Notes: a model not told the origin generated them from the sequence alone. Positions 9,029-16,827 are shown, numbered from the stretch's first letter. The stretch is DNA of 30,036 nucleotides from Bacillota bacterium (GCA_023399455.1 JAEWPN010000252.1:1-30036), one strand, 5' to 3'. Numbers and translations: made by a program.

Positions 9029-9943
9029 GTGAACGATAATTATAAATCAGGATTTGTTACCTTAATAGGCAGGCCCAATGTAGGGAAATCAACGCTGATG
9101 AACCACCTGATCGGACAGAAAATTGCGATTACAAGTAATAAGCCCCAGACCACAAGAAACAGGATACAGACGGTCTACACCTCTAAGGAAGGCCAGATCG
9201 TCTTTGTGGATACGCCGGGAATCCATAAGGCGAAGAATAAGCTGGGAGACTATATGGTGCGTGTTGCGGAACGGACTATGTCCGAGGTGGACGTCATTCT
9301 CTGGCTGGTAGAGCCCACTGCTTATATCGGAGCGGGCGAGCGGCATATCATCGAGCAGCTGAAAAAGATCCGGACTCCGGTCATTCTCGTCATTAACAAA
9401 ACGGATACGGTGAAAAAGCCTGAGATATTGAATTTTATCGATGTTTATCGAAAAGAGATGGATTTTGCGGAAATCGTGCCGGTATCGGCGCTTAAGGGCG
9501 ACAACACGGATGCGCTCATAAGCTGTATTATGAAATATCTGCCCTATGGACCGGCATTTTATGATGAGGACACCGTAACTGACCAGCCGGAACGCCAGAT
9601 CGTGGCGGAGCTTATAAGAGAAAAAGCACTCAGGTGCTTAGAGGATGAGATACCTCACGGAATCGCGGTATCCATAGAAAGCATCAAATACCGGAGGAGC
9701 AGCAAGGAATCGATTGCCGATATTGAGGCCACCATCGTTTGTGAAAGAGAATCTCACAAAGGAATCGTCATAGGAAAGCAAGGCGCCATGCTTAAAAAGA
9801 TAGGCAGCAAGGCGCGGCCTGAAATCGAAGATATGCTGGAATGCCGCGTGAATCTGCAGCTTTGGGTAAAGGTAAAAAAAGATTGGCGGGACAGCGATTT
9901 CCTTATGAAAAATTTTGGCTACAATCCAAAAGAATCCGAATAG
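9029..9943 (+). CDS. era: GTPase Era, ribosome assembly factor
   Basis: The 304-residue protein shows all Era G motifs in order: G1 GRPNVGKST (residues 14-22), G3 DTPG, G4 NKTD and G5 SALKG. A C-terminal KH domain follows (GIVIGKQGAMLKKIGSKARPEIE). Era binds the 3' end of 16S rRNA and chaperones 30S maturation. The start codon is GTG at 9029; the ATG two bases earlier is out of frame and hits an immediate stop. A TGAGG site (9016-9020) is 8 bases upstream, lying inside the end of the DUF4349 gene. The downstream order yqzL-recO-(lipoprotein)-glyS is the conserved Firmicute arrangement. Confidence 0.97.
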   Translation: MNDNYKSGFVTLIGRPNVGKSTLMNHLIGQKIAITSNKPQTTRNRIQTVYTSKEGQIVFVDTPGIHKAKNKLGDYMVRVAERTMSEVDVILWLVEPTAYIGAGERHIIEQLKKIRTPVILVINKTDTVKKPEILNFIDVYRKEMDFAEIVPVSALKGDNTDALISCIMKYLPYGPAFYDEDTVTDQPERQIVAELIREKALRCLEDEIPHGIAVSIESIKYRRSSKESIADIEATIVCERESHKGIVIGKQGAMLKKIGSKARPEIEDMLECRVNLQLWVKVKKDWRDSDFLMKNFGYNPKESE

Positions 9944-9962
9944 GAAATCCAAAAAAAGCGAA

Positions 9963-10023
9963 CCCTAATATTAATACTGAAAGTGAAACTAAAGTATAGC
10001 TTTTTAGTATCATTACGTTAGGG
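9963..10023 (+). promoter_or_regulatory. Long imperfect hairpin covering the yqzL ribosome binding site
   Basis: CCCTAA (9963-9968) pairs with TTAGGG (10018-10023), and ATACT (9974-9978) pairs with AGTAT (10006-10010). Further A/T pairs lie between and inside. The right arm includes the start of the AGGGGG ribosome binding site (10020-10025) of the following gene, so the hairpin could limit its translation. No good T-tract follows it, so it is not a terminator. Confidence 0.4.
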
Positions 10024-10031
10024 GGCACAAG

Positions 10032-10247
10032 ATGAAAGAACGAAACTACTGGCAACAATTTTTTAATACCGGAAAAATTGAGGATTACTTAAGTTTTAAG
10101 AATGCACAGGAGGAAACGACGGCGTCCGGTTCGTCCGAAGGCTATGTACCGGACGGCAGTGCGACCATAGGAGATAATCCATATGCAGGAATTTGTGAAA
10201 CTAACAGGAATGGTTTTGAAGACAGTGCCTATCGGGGAATACGATAG
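10032..10247 (+). CDS. YqzL-like small protein
   Basis: This 71-residue protein begins MKERNYWQQFFNTGKIEDYLSF, matching the short YqzL-like family found between era and recO in Firmicutes (family members are usually about 45-50 residues). An AGGGGG site lies 6 bases upstream. The remaining C-terminal part (about residues 25-71) is Ser/Gly/Thr-rich, without recognisable domain. Its last 65 bases overlap the start of recO in another frame, which suggests coupled translation. The function is unknown; the call rests on the N-terminus and on position. Confidence 0.75.
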   Translation: MKERNYWQQFFNTGKIEDYLSFKNAQEETTASGSSEGYVPDGSATIGDNPYAGICETNRNGFEDSAYRGIR

Positions 10248-10836
10248 GCGCGTCGTTATTTTGACGAAAGAGAGGGGAAAGGTGTCAGCCTTCGCCAAAG
10301 GGGCGAGAAAGCCTAACAGCAGGCTTGTGGCTGCCGCCTCCCCCTTTTCCTTCGGAGAATTCAAAATGTATGAGGGTCGTTCTTCTTACAATATCGTGGA
10401 GGCGGATATATCCAATTATTTTGAAAAGCTCAGGGAAGATTTTGAAGCGGCATGCTATGGAATGTATTTTTTGGAAGTCATGGATTATTACACCAGAGAG
10501 AACAACGATGAGAAGGAAATGCTAAAGCTTTTGTACCAGTCACTCAGGGCCTTGCAGCTTTCCTCGCTGAATAAAAATCTGGTGCGCTGCATATTTGAAA
10601 TAAAGGCGCTCGTTTTAAACGGAGAATATCCGGGAATACCGAATAAGAACAATTTCGTGGAATCCACCGTTTATACTATGAGCTACATAGAACACAGCCC
10701 GGTGGAGAAGCTATATACTTTTACTGTGACCGATGAGGTGCTTAGGGAACTTAGGGCGATTGCGGATATTTTTAAGAAAGAATACATGGATAGGGAATTC
10801 AAAAGCCTGACCATATTGAAGGACTTGACCGTATGA
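10183..10836 (+). CDS. recO: DNA repair protein RecO, short form without zinc-finger cysteines
   Basis: The 217-residue protein begins with the RecO N-terminal OB-fold (VKLTGMVLKTVPIGEYDRRV, then ILTKERGKVSAFAKGARKPNS), which binds single-stranded DNA and RecR in the RecFOR pathway of recombinational repair. The C-terminal helical part follows (YFLEVMDYYT, ...LVRCIFEIKALVLNGEYPG). In many RecO proteins a four-cysteine zinc module follows this NGEYP segment. Here only two cysteines exist in the whole chain, both upstream, and the region runs GIPNKNNFVESTVYT instead. The length is also below the usual 240-250. The start at 10183 has TAGGAG 9 bases upstream, inside the yqzL-like gene. It is probably co-transcribed with era. 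Confidence 0.92.
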   Translation: MQEFVKLTGMVLKTVPIGEYDRRVVILTKERGKVSAFAKGARKPNSRLVAAASPFSFGEFKMYEGRSSYNIVEADISNYFEKLREDFEAACYGMYFLEVMDYYTRENNDEKEMLKLLYQSLRALQLSSLNKNLVRCIFEIKALVLNGEYPGIPNKNNFVESTVYTMSYIEHSPVEKLYTFTVTDEVLRELRAIADIFKKEYMDREFKSLTILKDLTV

Positions 10837-10859
10837 AATGCTTTGACGTAATTTATATA

Positions 10860-10888
10860 TTGAAAAACGAACTTAAGTCAGCTATAAT
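10860..10888 (+). promoter_or_regulatory. Strong sigma-A promoter for the lipoprotein-glyS-alaS group
   Basis: TTGAAA (10860-10865) and a perfect TATAAT (10883-10888) are separated by exactly 17 bases, with a predicted start near 10895. This rules out the ATG at 10892 as the translational start of the next gene. Confidence 0.75.
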
Positions 10889-10924
10889 ATTGTGAATGTA
10901 AATGTAACGAGGAAAGAAAAGGAC

Positions 10925-11599
10925 ATGAAGAAAGATGTCCGGTGTCGGAGGACGAAAATAATGCGTAAAATAGGAGCGATAGCGGGAGTTCTTTTTGCGG
11001 GGTTCTCTTTATGGGGATGTGGGGAAAGCGATACAGACAGCAGGGCACAGGCGGCAGCCTCATCCAATACGGTGATGGAAGTCCTAAAAGACGGCAGCAT
11101 AATGGAGACGATAACGGAGGATTTTTCCGCCGATTATTATAATGAAGATGATTTGCGAAGTATGATTCTTTCGGAGGTCGCGGAGTATAACCGGGATTCG
11201 GAGCGGGACATATCCGTAGATAAATTCGAAAATAAGAATGGAGTCATTACGGTAACGATGAAATATCCGTCTGCGGAGGCATATACGGACTACAATTCCA
11301 ACCAATTTGACAGCAGGCAGCTATTTATCGGGACAGTGAAGGAAGCCTATGACGGGGGGCATTCGCTGGATGTAACCTTAACAAGCGCGGAGAATGAAGA
11401 GGAAAGCATAGGAAAACAAGAGCTTCTTGGCATGGGAGAAAATCACATATTGATTTCTGAGGTACCGTTTCGCGTGGAGACCTTCGGGAAAATCTTGTAT
11501 TCCGGCGACAATGTAGTTTCCTTAGGCAGGAACGAGGCAGCTATGCAGACGGACGAAAATGGGGAAAGTTTGGGAAAGTATTATATAGTTTTTAAATAA
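10925..11599 (+). CDS. Predicted lipoprotein of unknown function
   Basis: The 224-residue protein has a basic N-terminus, a hydrophobic stretch ([16 protein letters not shown]) and a lipobox-like LWGC ending at C32, so it is probably exported and lipid-anchored. A polar linker leads to an acidic, soluble domain (from about residue 50) with no cysteine and no motif I recognise. The start at 10925 follows GAGGAAAG (10909-10916); the in-frame ATG at 10892 lies at the predicted transcript start and is not favoured. ATG at 10961 is a further alternative. It sits between recO and glyS, which are usually adjacent in Firmicutes, so it looks like a lineage-specific insertion with its own promoter. GlyS follows after 35 bases without a clear terminator. 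Confidence 0.75.
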   Translation: MKKDVRCRRTKIMRKIGAIAGVLFAGFSLWGCGESDTDSRAQAAASSNTVMEVLKDGSIMETITEDFSADYYNEDDLRSMILSEVAEYNRDSERDISVDKFENKNGVITVTMKYPSAEAYTDYNSNQFDSRQLFIGTVKEAYDGGHSLDVTLTSAENEEESIGKQELLGMGENHILISEVPFRVETFGKILYSGDNVVSLGRNEAAMQTDENGESLGKYYIVFK

Positions 11600-11634
11600 A
11601 AAAGTACCGTAAAAACGGGCAGGAGGGTGTAATC

Positions 11635-13023
11635 ATGGAAAAAACAATGGAGAAAATAGTAGCACTGGCGAAAGCGAGAGGATTTGTATATCCCGGCTCT
11701 GAGATTTACGGCGGGCTTGCCAATACATGGGATTATGGTAACCTTGGTGTGGAACTGAAGAACAACGTGAAACGCGCGTGGTGGCAGAAATTCATCATGG
11801 AAAATCAGTATAATGTGGGTGTGGACTGCGCAATACTTATGAATCCCCAGACTTGGGTGGCTTCGGGACATCTGGGAGGTTTCTCGGATCCTTTGATGGA
11901 CTGCAAGGAATGTCACGAGCGGTTCCGGGCAGATAAAATTATCGAGGATTATGCGGCAGAATATAATGTTGCTTTGGATGGCTCCGTAGACGGTTGGTCT
12001 CAAGAGAAAATGAAGCAGTTTATCGAAGACAACAACATTCCCTGTCCTACCTGCGGCAAACATAATTTCACAGATATCCGCCAGTTCAATCTGATGTTCA
12101 AGACGTTTCAGGGAGTGACGGAGGATGCGAAGAACACAGTTTACTTAAGACCGGAAACCGCACAGGGCATCTTTGTGAACTTTAAGAACGTACAGAGAAC
12201 ATCCAGAAAGAAGATTCCCTTCGGTATCGGTCAGGTAGGGAAATCCTTCCGCAACGAAATTACACCGGGCAATTTCACTTTCCGCACAAGAGAATTCGAG
12301 CAGATGGAACTGGAATTTTTCTGTGAGCCGGATACGGATCTTGAGTGGTTCGCATACTGGAAGCAGTTCTGTATCGACTGGCTGAAGACACTCGGCATGA
12401 AGGACGAAGAGATGCGCGTCAGAGATCACGATAAGGAAGAGCTTTCCTTCTACTCCAAGGCTACCACGGATATCGAGTTTTTATTCCCCTTCGGTTGGGG
12501 CGAGCTGTGGGGAATTGCAGATAGGACCGATTATGATCTTACCCAGCACCAGAACACCTCGGGGCAGGATTTGACTTATTTTGATGATCAGAAGAACATA
12601 AGATACGTACCGTATGTTATTGAGCCGTCTCTCGGCGCGGACCGCGTAGTTTTGGCTTTTCTTTGTGCGGCCTACGATGAAGAGGAAATCGGAGAAGGCG
12701 ATGTGCGAACCGTACTTCATTTCCATCCGGCTCTGGCTCCGGTTAAGATCGGAGTGCTTCCACTGTCCAAGAAGTTAAACGAAGGCGCAGAGAAAATATT
12801 CCTGGAGTTGTCAAAGAAATACAACTGTGAATTTGACGACAGAGGAAATATCGGAAAAAGATACCGCAGACAGGATGAGATAGGAACTCCGTTCTGTATT
12901 ACTTATGATTTCGAATCCGAGACAGACAATTGCGTTACCGTACGCTTCCGTGATTCTATGGATCAGGAGCGTGTGGCCATTGCTGACCTCGACGCATATT
13001 TTGCGGATAAATTTACCTTTTAA
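11635..13023 (+). CDS. glyS: Glycine--tRNA ligase, single-chain class II type
   Basis: The 462-residue enzyme charges tRNA-Gly with glycine. N-terminal signatures are [20 protein letters not shown] and [15 protein letters not shown] zinc site is formed by CKEC (about residue 89) and CPTC (about 136). [12 protein letters not shown] (about 172) and the motif 2 segment [18 protein letters not shown] (about 206) build the active site, with motif 3 [10 protein letters not shown] (about 334) and an anticodon-binding domain at the C-terminus. This is the homodimeric alpha2 type rather than the GlyQ/GlyS alpha2beta2 type. A GGAGGG site is 8 bases upstream. AlaS follows after 17 bases, so they are co-transcribed. 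No T-box leader precedes it. Confidence 0.97.
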   Translation: MEKTMEKIVALAKARGFVYPGSEIYGGLANTWDYGNLGVELKNNVKRAWWQKFIMENQYNVGVDCAILMNPQTWVASGHLGGFSDPLMDCKECHERFRADKIIEDYAAEYNVALDGSVDGWSQEKMKQFIEDNNIPCPTCGKHNFTDIRQFNLMFKTFQGVTEDAKNTVYLRPETAQGIFVNFKNVQRTSRKKIPFGIGQVGKSFRNEITPGNFTFRTREFEQMELEFFCEPDTDLEWFAYWKQFCIDWLKTLGMKDEEMRVRDHDKEELSFYSKATTDIEFLFPFGWGELWGIADRTDYDLTQHQNTSGQDLTYFDDQKNIRYVPYVIEPSLGADRVVLAFLCAAYDEEEIGEGDVRTVLHFHPALAPVKIGVLPLSKKLNEGAEKIFLELSKKYNCEFDDRGNIGKRYRRQDEIGTPFCITYDFESETDNCVTVRFRDSMDQERVAIADLDAYFADKFTF

Positions 13024-13040
13024 GGACGAAAGAAAGGATT

Positions 13041-15686
13041 ATGGAAATGAAACAGTATGGAGTAAACGAACTTAGAAAGATGTTTCTCGAATTTTTTGAA
13101 GGGAAAGAACATCTGGCGATGAAAAGTTTTTCCCTGGTGCCCCATAACGACAATAGTTTGTTATTGATCAATTCCGGTATGGCGCCCTTAAAACCGTATT
13201 TTACAGGACAGGAGATTCCTCCGAGGAAAAGGGTGACGACCTGCCAGAAATGTATCCGTACCGGAGATATTGAAAATATAGGAAAAACTGCCCGCCACGG
13301 AACCTTTTTCGAGATGTTGGGCAATTTCTCCTTCGGCGACTACTTTAAACATGAAGCTATTGCCTGGAGCTGGGAGTTTCTCACAGAGGTAGTAGGTTTG
13401 GAAGCGGATAGGCTATATCCTTCCGTATACATGGAGGACGATGAGGCATTCGATATATGGAACAAGGAAATCGGAATCCCGGCGGAGAACATTTACCGCT
13501 TTGGCAAGGAAGATAATTTCTGGGAGCACGGTTCCGGTCCCTGTGGTCCCTGCTCTGAAATTTATTATGACCGCGGAGAAAAATACGGCTGCGGAAAGCC
13601 TGACTGTAAGGTGGGCTGTGAGTGCGACCGCTATATCGAGGTGTGGAACAACGTGTTTACCCAGTTCGAAAGCGACGGTAAAGGCAATTATACGGAGCTT
13701 GAACAGAAAAATATCGATACGGGAATGGGACTGGAAAGACTGGCAACAGTTGTGCAGGATGTGGACTCTATTTTCGATATAGATACCATTCAGGCACTTA
13801 GCAGCAAGGTATGCGAGATTTCGGGCAAGGAATATAAGAAGAAATACGATTGGGACGTATCTATCCGTATCGTTACCGACCATATCCGTTCCGCGTCGTT
13901 TATGATTTCTGACGGAATTATGCCCACCAACGAAGGACGGGGCTATGTGCTGCGGCGTATTATCCGCCGTGCGGCAAGACATGGACGGCTTTTGGGAATT
14001 GAAGGACAGTTTCTTGCTGATTTAAGCAAGACGGTAATCGAGGGAAGCAAGGACGGCTATCCTGAATTGGAAGAGAAGAAAGATTTTATTTTCAATGTGC
14101 TCACACAGGAGGAAGCGAAATTTAACAAGACCATCGATCAGGGCCTTGTCATACTCGGAGAGATGCAGGCTTCCATGGAAAAGGACGGTGTGAAGGAGCT
14201 TGCCGGGGAAGATGCGTTCAAGTTATATGACACTTACGGTTTTCCTCTCGATCTGACGAAGGAAATCTTAGAAGAAAAAGGTTTTACCGTGGATGAAAAA
14301 AGCTTTGCGGAGGCGATGCAGGAACAGAAGGTAAAAGCTCGTGCGGCGCGCAAGGTTACTAACTATATGGGGGCCGACGTTACGGTATACGAGTCCATCG
14401 ACCCTGCGGTTACGACTCAGTTCGTAGGCTACGACGGACTGGTGCACGATTCCAAGATTACCGTGCTTACCACGGAGACAGAGCTGGCAGAAGCTCTGAC
14501 TGACGGAGAAATGGGAACTATCTTCGTGGAGGAGACGCCTTTCTATGCGACCATGGGCGGCCAGAGTGCAGATATCGGCATAATCTATGCCGGAGACTCC
14601 GAATTCGAAGTAGTGGATACGGTAAAGCTGTTTGGCGGTAAGGTAGGACATATCGGCAAAGTAAAAAAAGGCATGTTCAAAGTAGGAGATAAAGTGACTT
14701 TATCTGTGGATGAGCAAAGAAGAGCGGATACATGCAAAAACCACAGTGCTACCCATCTGCTCCAGAAGGCTTTGAGAACGGTGTTAGGCACTCATGTAGA
14801 ACAAGCTGGTTCTTTTGTGGACGGGGATAGACTTCGTTTCGATTTCAGCCATTTTTCAGCCATGACTGAGGAAGAAATCGCCAAGGTAGAGCAGCTTGTA
14901 AATGAGAAAATCGAACAGTCACTTCCCGTACTTACGAGCATCATGACGATAGAGGAAGCGAAGAAGAGCGGAGCGATGGCTTTGTTCGGCGAAAAATACG
15001 GAGAAACGGTGCGCGTTGTTAAAATGGGTGATTTCTCCACTGAATTATGCGGCGGTACTCATGTAGCTAACACAGGAGCGATATCTGCATTTAAAATCAT
15101 ATCCGAAAGCGGCGTTGCAGCGGGTGTAAGAAGAATCGAAGCGCTGACGGGAGCCGGTGTGTTCCATTATTATGCGGAGTTAGAAAAGACTTTGGAGGAG
15201 GCAGCAAAAGCAGTAAAGGCAACACCTGCTTCCCTTGTGGAAAAGCTGGAGCATCTGATGGCAGATATAAAAGCGCTGCAAAGCGAAAATGAATCCTTGA
15301 AGAGCAAGGCTGCCAAGGAAGCCCTTGGCGATGTCATGGATCAGGTGAAAGAAATTAAGGGTGTGAAGCTTCTGTCTGCCAGGGTGTCCGGTGTGGATAT
15401 GAACGGTCTGCGCGATCTTGGCGACCAGCTGAAGACGAAGCTTAAGGAAGGCGTTGTTGTTCTCTTATCCGATGAAGCGGGCAAGGTGAATCTGGTAGCT
15501 ATGGCGACGGAAGGTGCGGTAGCGAAGGGAGCACATGCGGGCAATCTGATAAAAGGAATCGCAGCCTTAGTTGGCGGTGGTGGTGGTGGTCGTCCGAACA
15601 TGGCTCAGGCAGGCGGCAAGAATCCGGGAGGCATCGATGCGGCGATTGCAGAGTCCGAAAAAGTGTTGGAAACGCAAATAATTTAA
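13041..15686 (+). CDS. alaS: Alanine--tRNA ligase
   Basis: The 881-residue protein has the full AlaRS architecture. The class II catalytic core comes first (NELRKMFLEFFEGKEH, RHGTFFEMLGNFSFGDYF as motif 2, DTGMGLERLA as motif 3). The editing domain has HSATH (about 568) and CGGTH (about 670), which together bind zinc and clear mischarged Ser/Gly-tRNA-Ala. A coiled coil and the C-Ala domain ending with GGGGGGRPNMAQAGG follow. The start at 13041 has AGAAAGGATT just upstream; an in-frame ATG at 13047 is possible. Transcription probably comes from the promoter at 10860. Confidence 0.97.
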   Translation: MEMKQYGVNELRKMFLEFFEGKEHLAMKSFSLVPHNDNSLLLINSGMAPLKPYFTGQEIPPRKRVTTCQKCIRTGDIENIGKTARHGTFFEMLGNFSFGDYFKHEAIAWSWEFLTEVVGLEADRLYPSVYMEDDEAFDIWNKEIGIPAENIYRFGKEDNFWEHGSGPCGPCSEIYYDRGEKYGCGKPDCKVGCECDRYIEVWNNVFTQFESDGKGNYTELEQKNIDTGMGLERLATVVQDVDSIFDIDTIQALSSKVCEISGKEYKKKYDWDVSIRIVTDHIRSASFMISDGIMPTNEGRGYVLRRIIRRAARHGRLLGIEGQFLADLSKTVIEGSKDGYPELEEKKDFIFNVLTQEEAKFNKTIDQGLVILGEMQASMEKDGVKELAGEDAFKLYDTYGFPLDLTKEILEEKGFTVDEKSFAEAMQEQKVKARAARKVTNYMGADVTVYESIDPAVTTQFVGYDGLVHDSKITVLTTETELAEALTDGEMGTIFVEETPFYATMGGQSADIGIIYAGDSEFEVVDTVKLFGGKVGHIGKVKKGMFKVGDKVTLSVDEQRRADTCKNHSATHLLQKALRTVLGTHVEQAGSFVDGDRLRFDFSHFSAMTEEEIAKVEQLVNEKIEQSLPVLTSIMTIEEAKKSGAMALFGEKYGETVRVVKMGDFSTELCGGTHVANTGAISAFKIISESGVAAGVRRIEALTGAGVFHYYAELEKTLEEAAKAVKATPASLVEKLEHLMADIKALQSENESLKSKAAKEALGDVMDQVKEIKGVKLLSARVSGVDMNGLRDLGDQLKTKLKEGVVVLLSDEAGKVNLVAMATEGAVAKGAHAGNLIKGIAALVGGGGGGRPNMAQAGGKNPGGIDAAIAESEKVLETQII

Positions 15687-15695
15687 AAAAATAGG

Positions 15696-15723
15696 TTGAC
15701 TGCTCAAAAATATGTGATATAAT
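15696..15723 (+). promoter_or_regulatory. rpsU promoter with extended -10
   Basis: TTGACT (15696-15701) and TATAAT (15718-15723) are 16 bases apart, and TGA directly before the -10 gives an extended -10 element (TGn). The predicted start is near 15730, leaving a leader of about 95 bases before rpsU. Confidence 0.8.
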
Positions 15724-15732
15724 CATTATTGT

Positions 15733-15805
15733 GCATAAGGATATGTAAGCATATTTATGCGTAAATAGAATAAACCCAATCAGTCGTGTTGCTAGGAAGG
15801 GACTG
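15733..15805 (+). promoter_or_regulatory. Structured rpsU leader
   Basis: Two potential hairpins lie in the rpsU untranslated leader. The first pairs GCATAA+ATATG (15733-15738, 15741-15745) with CATAT+TTATGC (15750-15760) around a TAAG loop with a GG bulge, right at the 5' end. The second pairs CAGTC (15781-15785) with GACTG (15801-15805), just upstream of the GGGAGG ribosome binding site. Either could protect the mRNA or mediate translational control. Confidence 0.4.
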
Positions 15806-15825
15806 AAGGGAGGTCGGGTGTAGGA

Positions 15826-16002
15826 ATGTCAAACGTAATCGTAAAAGAAAACGAGACTTTGGATAGCGCTTTACGTCGCTTCAAAAGAAGTTGTGCAAAA
15901 GCTGGAATTCAGCAGGAAATTCGTAAGAGAGAGCATTACGAGAAGCCAAGCGTAAAACGTAAGAAGAAATCCGAAGCAGCAAGAAAACGTAAATATAATT
16001 AA
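15826..16002 (+). CDS. rpsU: 30S ribosomal protein S21
   Basis: The 58-residue, strongly basic protein reads [20 protein letters not shown] at the start, continues with a [20 protein letters not shown] segment and ends RKRKYN. Length and sequence match bacterial bS21, which lies near the anti-Shine-Dalgarno end of 16S rRNA and aids initiation. The GAAGGGAGGT site (15805-15814) is 11 bases upstream. It has its own promoter and terminator and so is probably monocistronic. Confidence 0.97.
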   Translation: MSNVIVKENETLDSALRRFKRSCAKAGIQQEIRKREHYEKPSVKRKKKSEAARKRKYN

Positions 16003-16015
16003 TTGTGTGAACGGC

Positions 16016-16048
16016 AAGTCCTTGGTTTTTTAATCAAGGACTTTGTTA
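16016..16048 (+). terminator. rpsU terminator
   Basis: A 9-bp perfect stem AAGTCCTTG (16016-16024) / CAAGGACTT (16035-16043) with a T-rich loop is followed by TTGTTAT. The T-tail is only moderate, but the position 14 bases after the rpsU stop fits an intrinsic terminator. Confidence 0.7.
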
Positions 16049-16080
16049 TATAATAAGAAAATGATCCTATTATATAACAA
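16043..16080. repeat. Perfect 13-bp AT-rich inverted repeat
   Basis: TTGTTATATAATA (16043-16055) is repeated inverted as TATTATATAACAA (16068-16080) with a 12-base spacer. It begins within the tail of the rpsU terminator. It could be an additional hairpin, part of a promoter, or a protein binding site; the sequence does not decide. Confidence 0.6.
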
Positions 16081-16085
16081 TGGAT

Positions 16086-16199
16086 GCGTACGAATGCAAA
16101 AGGAAGATGTCACTGTGTGACTGCATTCGGCGCTAAAAAAGCAGCCAAGTCCCTTATGAGTGAGGGATTAGGGAGTTGATGCGGACTTGTCCGCTTTTT
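16086..16199 (+). ncRNA. Attenuator-like structured leader of unknown class before the PF06541 gene
   Basis: Several nested elements occupy this non-coding stretch. Stem 1 pairs GCG+CGAATGCA (16086-16088, 16091-16098) with TGCATTCG+CGC (16122-16129, 16131-16133), with a purine-rich 10-base bulge and an inner hairpin GTCAC-TGT-GTGAC (16109-16121). An A-run linker follows. TCCCT (16150-16154) can pair with AGGGA (16163-16167). GCGGACTTGTCCGC (16181-16194) with TTTTT (16195-16199) is an intrinsic terminator. CAAGTCC (16146-16152) is perfectly complementary to GGACTTG (16183-16189), giving an antiterminator that excludes the terminator. This fits a riboswitch-like or protein-controlled attenuator. 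I could not match it to a riboswitch class from memory. Confidence 0.5.
16181..16199 (+). terminator. Terminator hairpin upstream of the PF06541 gene
   Basis: GCGGACTTGTCCGC is a self-complementary 14-mer (stem of 5 bp with a CTTG loop) followed directly by five T residues. It lies 34 bases before the start codon, so it would stop transcription before the gene unless relieved. Confidence 0.7.
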
Positions 16200-16233
16200 A
16201 CACTATGATATATCTTATAGCGGGGAATTCGAT

Positions 16234-16827
16234 ATGTGGACAAGAGAAATACTGGGAACGGATATTTATCATTTTGTTTCAGCATTCGTAATCTACAGCA
16301 TGCTGGGGTGGCTGGTAGAATCCATATACATGTCATTGTGCAACAAAAGGCTGACGAACAGAGGGTTCGCAAAGAGTCCCTTTTGTCCGATTTACGGCTT
16401 TGGTGCGGTGATAGGATATACCATACTCCATCCGTTAAACGGCCATCTCTTCGGATTGTATCTGGCGGGAGCTGTTATGGCTACTATTTTTGAATTTTTA
16501 GTAGGAAAGCTCATGCTTAAGCTGTTCGGAGAAGTTTGGTGGGATTATAATGATAAGCCATGTAATTACAAAGGCATCATATGCCTGGAAAGTACGGCCG
16601 CATGGGGCTTGTATGCGGTATTCATCATCACTTTTTTGCATTCGAGAGTGATAGGCTTTATCGACAGCCTGAGCTTTTCCATGGGAAGCCGGGTGTGCGG
16701 GCTGATACTCGCCGTCGTTACTGTGGATTATATTATTCAGCTGACTCGCGCGTTTCGCATCGATATACGCGGACAGAAGGACAGATGGATGGATAAATAT
16801 GAAAACTTTAAAACAAGATGGTATTAA
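16234..16827 (+). CDS. PF06541-type polytopic membrane protein (putative ABC-transporter type IV / CmpB-like)
   Basis: The 197-residue protein has about five transmembrane segments. It shows signatures I associate with PF06541: MLGWLVESIYMS, LTNRGFAKSPFCPIYGFGAV, and EVWWDYNDKPCNYKGIICLESTAAWG. The family is labelled a putative ABC transporter component, but no ATPase or binding protein lies nearby and the biochemical role is not established. The start at 16234 has AGCGGGG about 9 bases upstream. A strong terminator follows at once, so the gene is monocistronic, and the upstream structured leader is its likely control element. Confidence 0.85.
   Translation: MWTREILGTDIYHFVSAFVIYSMLGWLVESIYMSLCNKRLTNRGFAKSPFCPIYGFGAVIGYTILHPLNGHLFGLYLAGAVMATIFEFLVGKLMLKLFGEVWWDYNDKPCNYKGIICLESTAAWGLYAVFIITFLHSRVIGFIDSLSFSMGSRVCGLILAVVTVDYIIQLTRAFRIDIRGQKDRWMDKYENFKTRWY

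Noticed and set aside
11600..11634. T-box leader upstream of glyS or alaS.
   Set aside because: The gaps are only 35 and 17 bases and no T-box (TGGNACCGCG) or stem I is seen. CCGTAAAAACGG is just a small hairpin without a T-run.
13413..13982. 189-codon minus-strand open frame inside alaS.
   Set aside because: It lies within the AlaRS catalytic core coding region and has no homology signature.
16099..16135. AGATGTCAC...GTGAC looked briefly like the start of a GEMM (c-di-GMP-I) riboswitch.
   Set aside because: The conserved GCAAA/ACGCAAAGCC core and the second tetraloop-receptor helix are not present.
16139..16152. AAGCAGCCAAG resembles the GAAGCAGCCAAGG loop motif of bacterial SRP (4.5S) RNA.
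   Set aside because: The matching GGUC..GGAAGG half and the flanking long helix are missing, and the segment is better explained by the CAAGTCC antiterminator arm.
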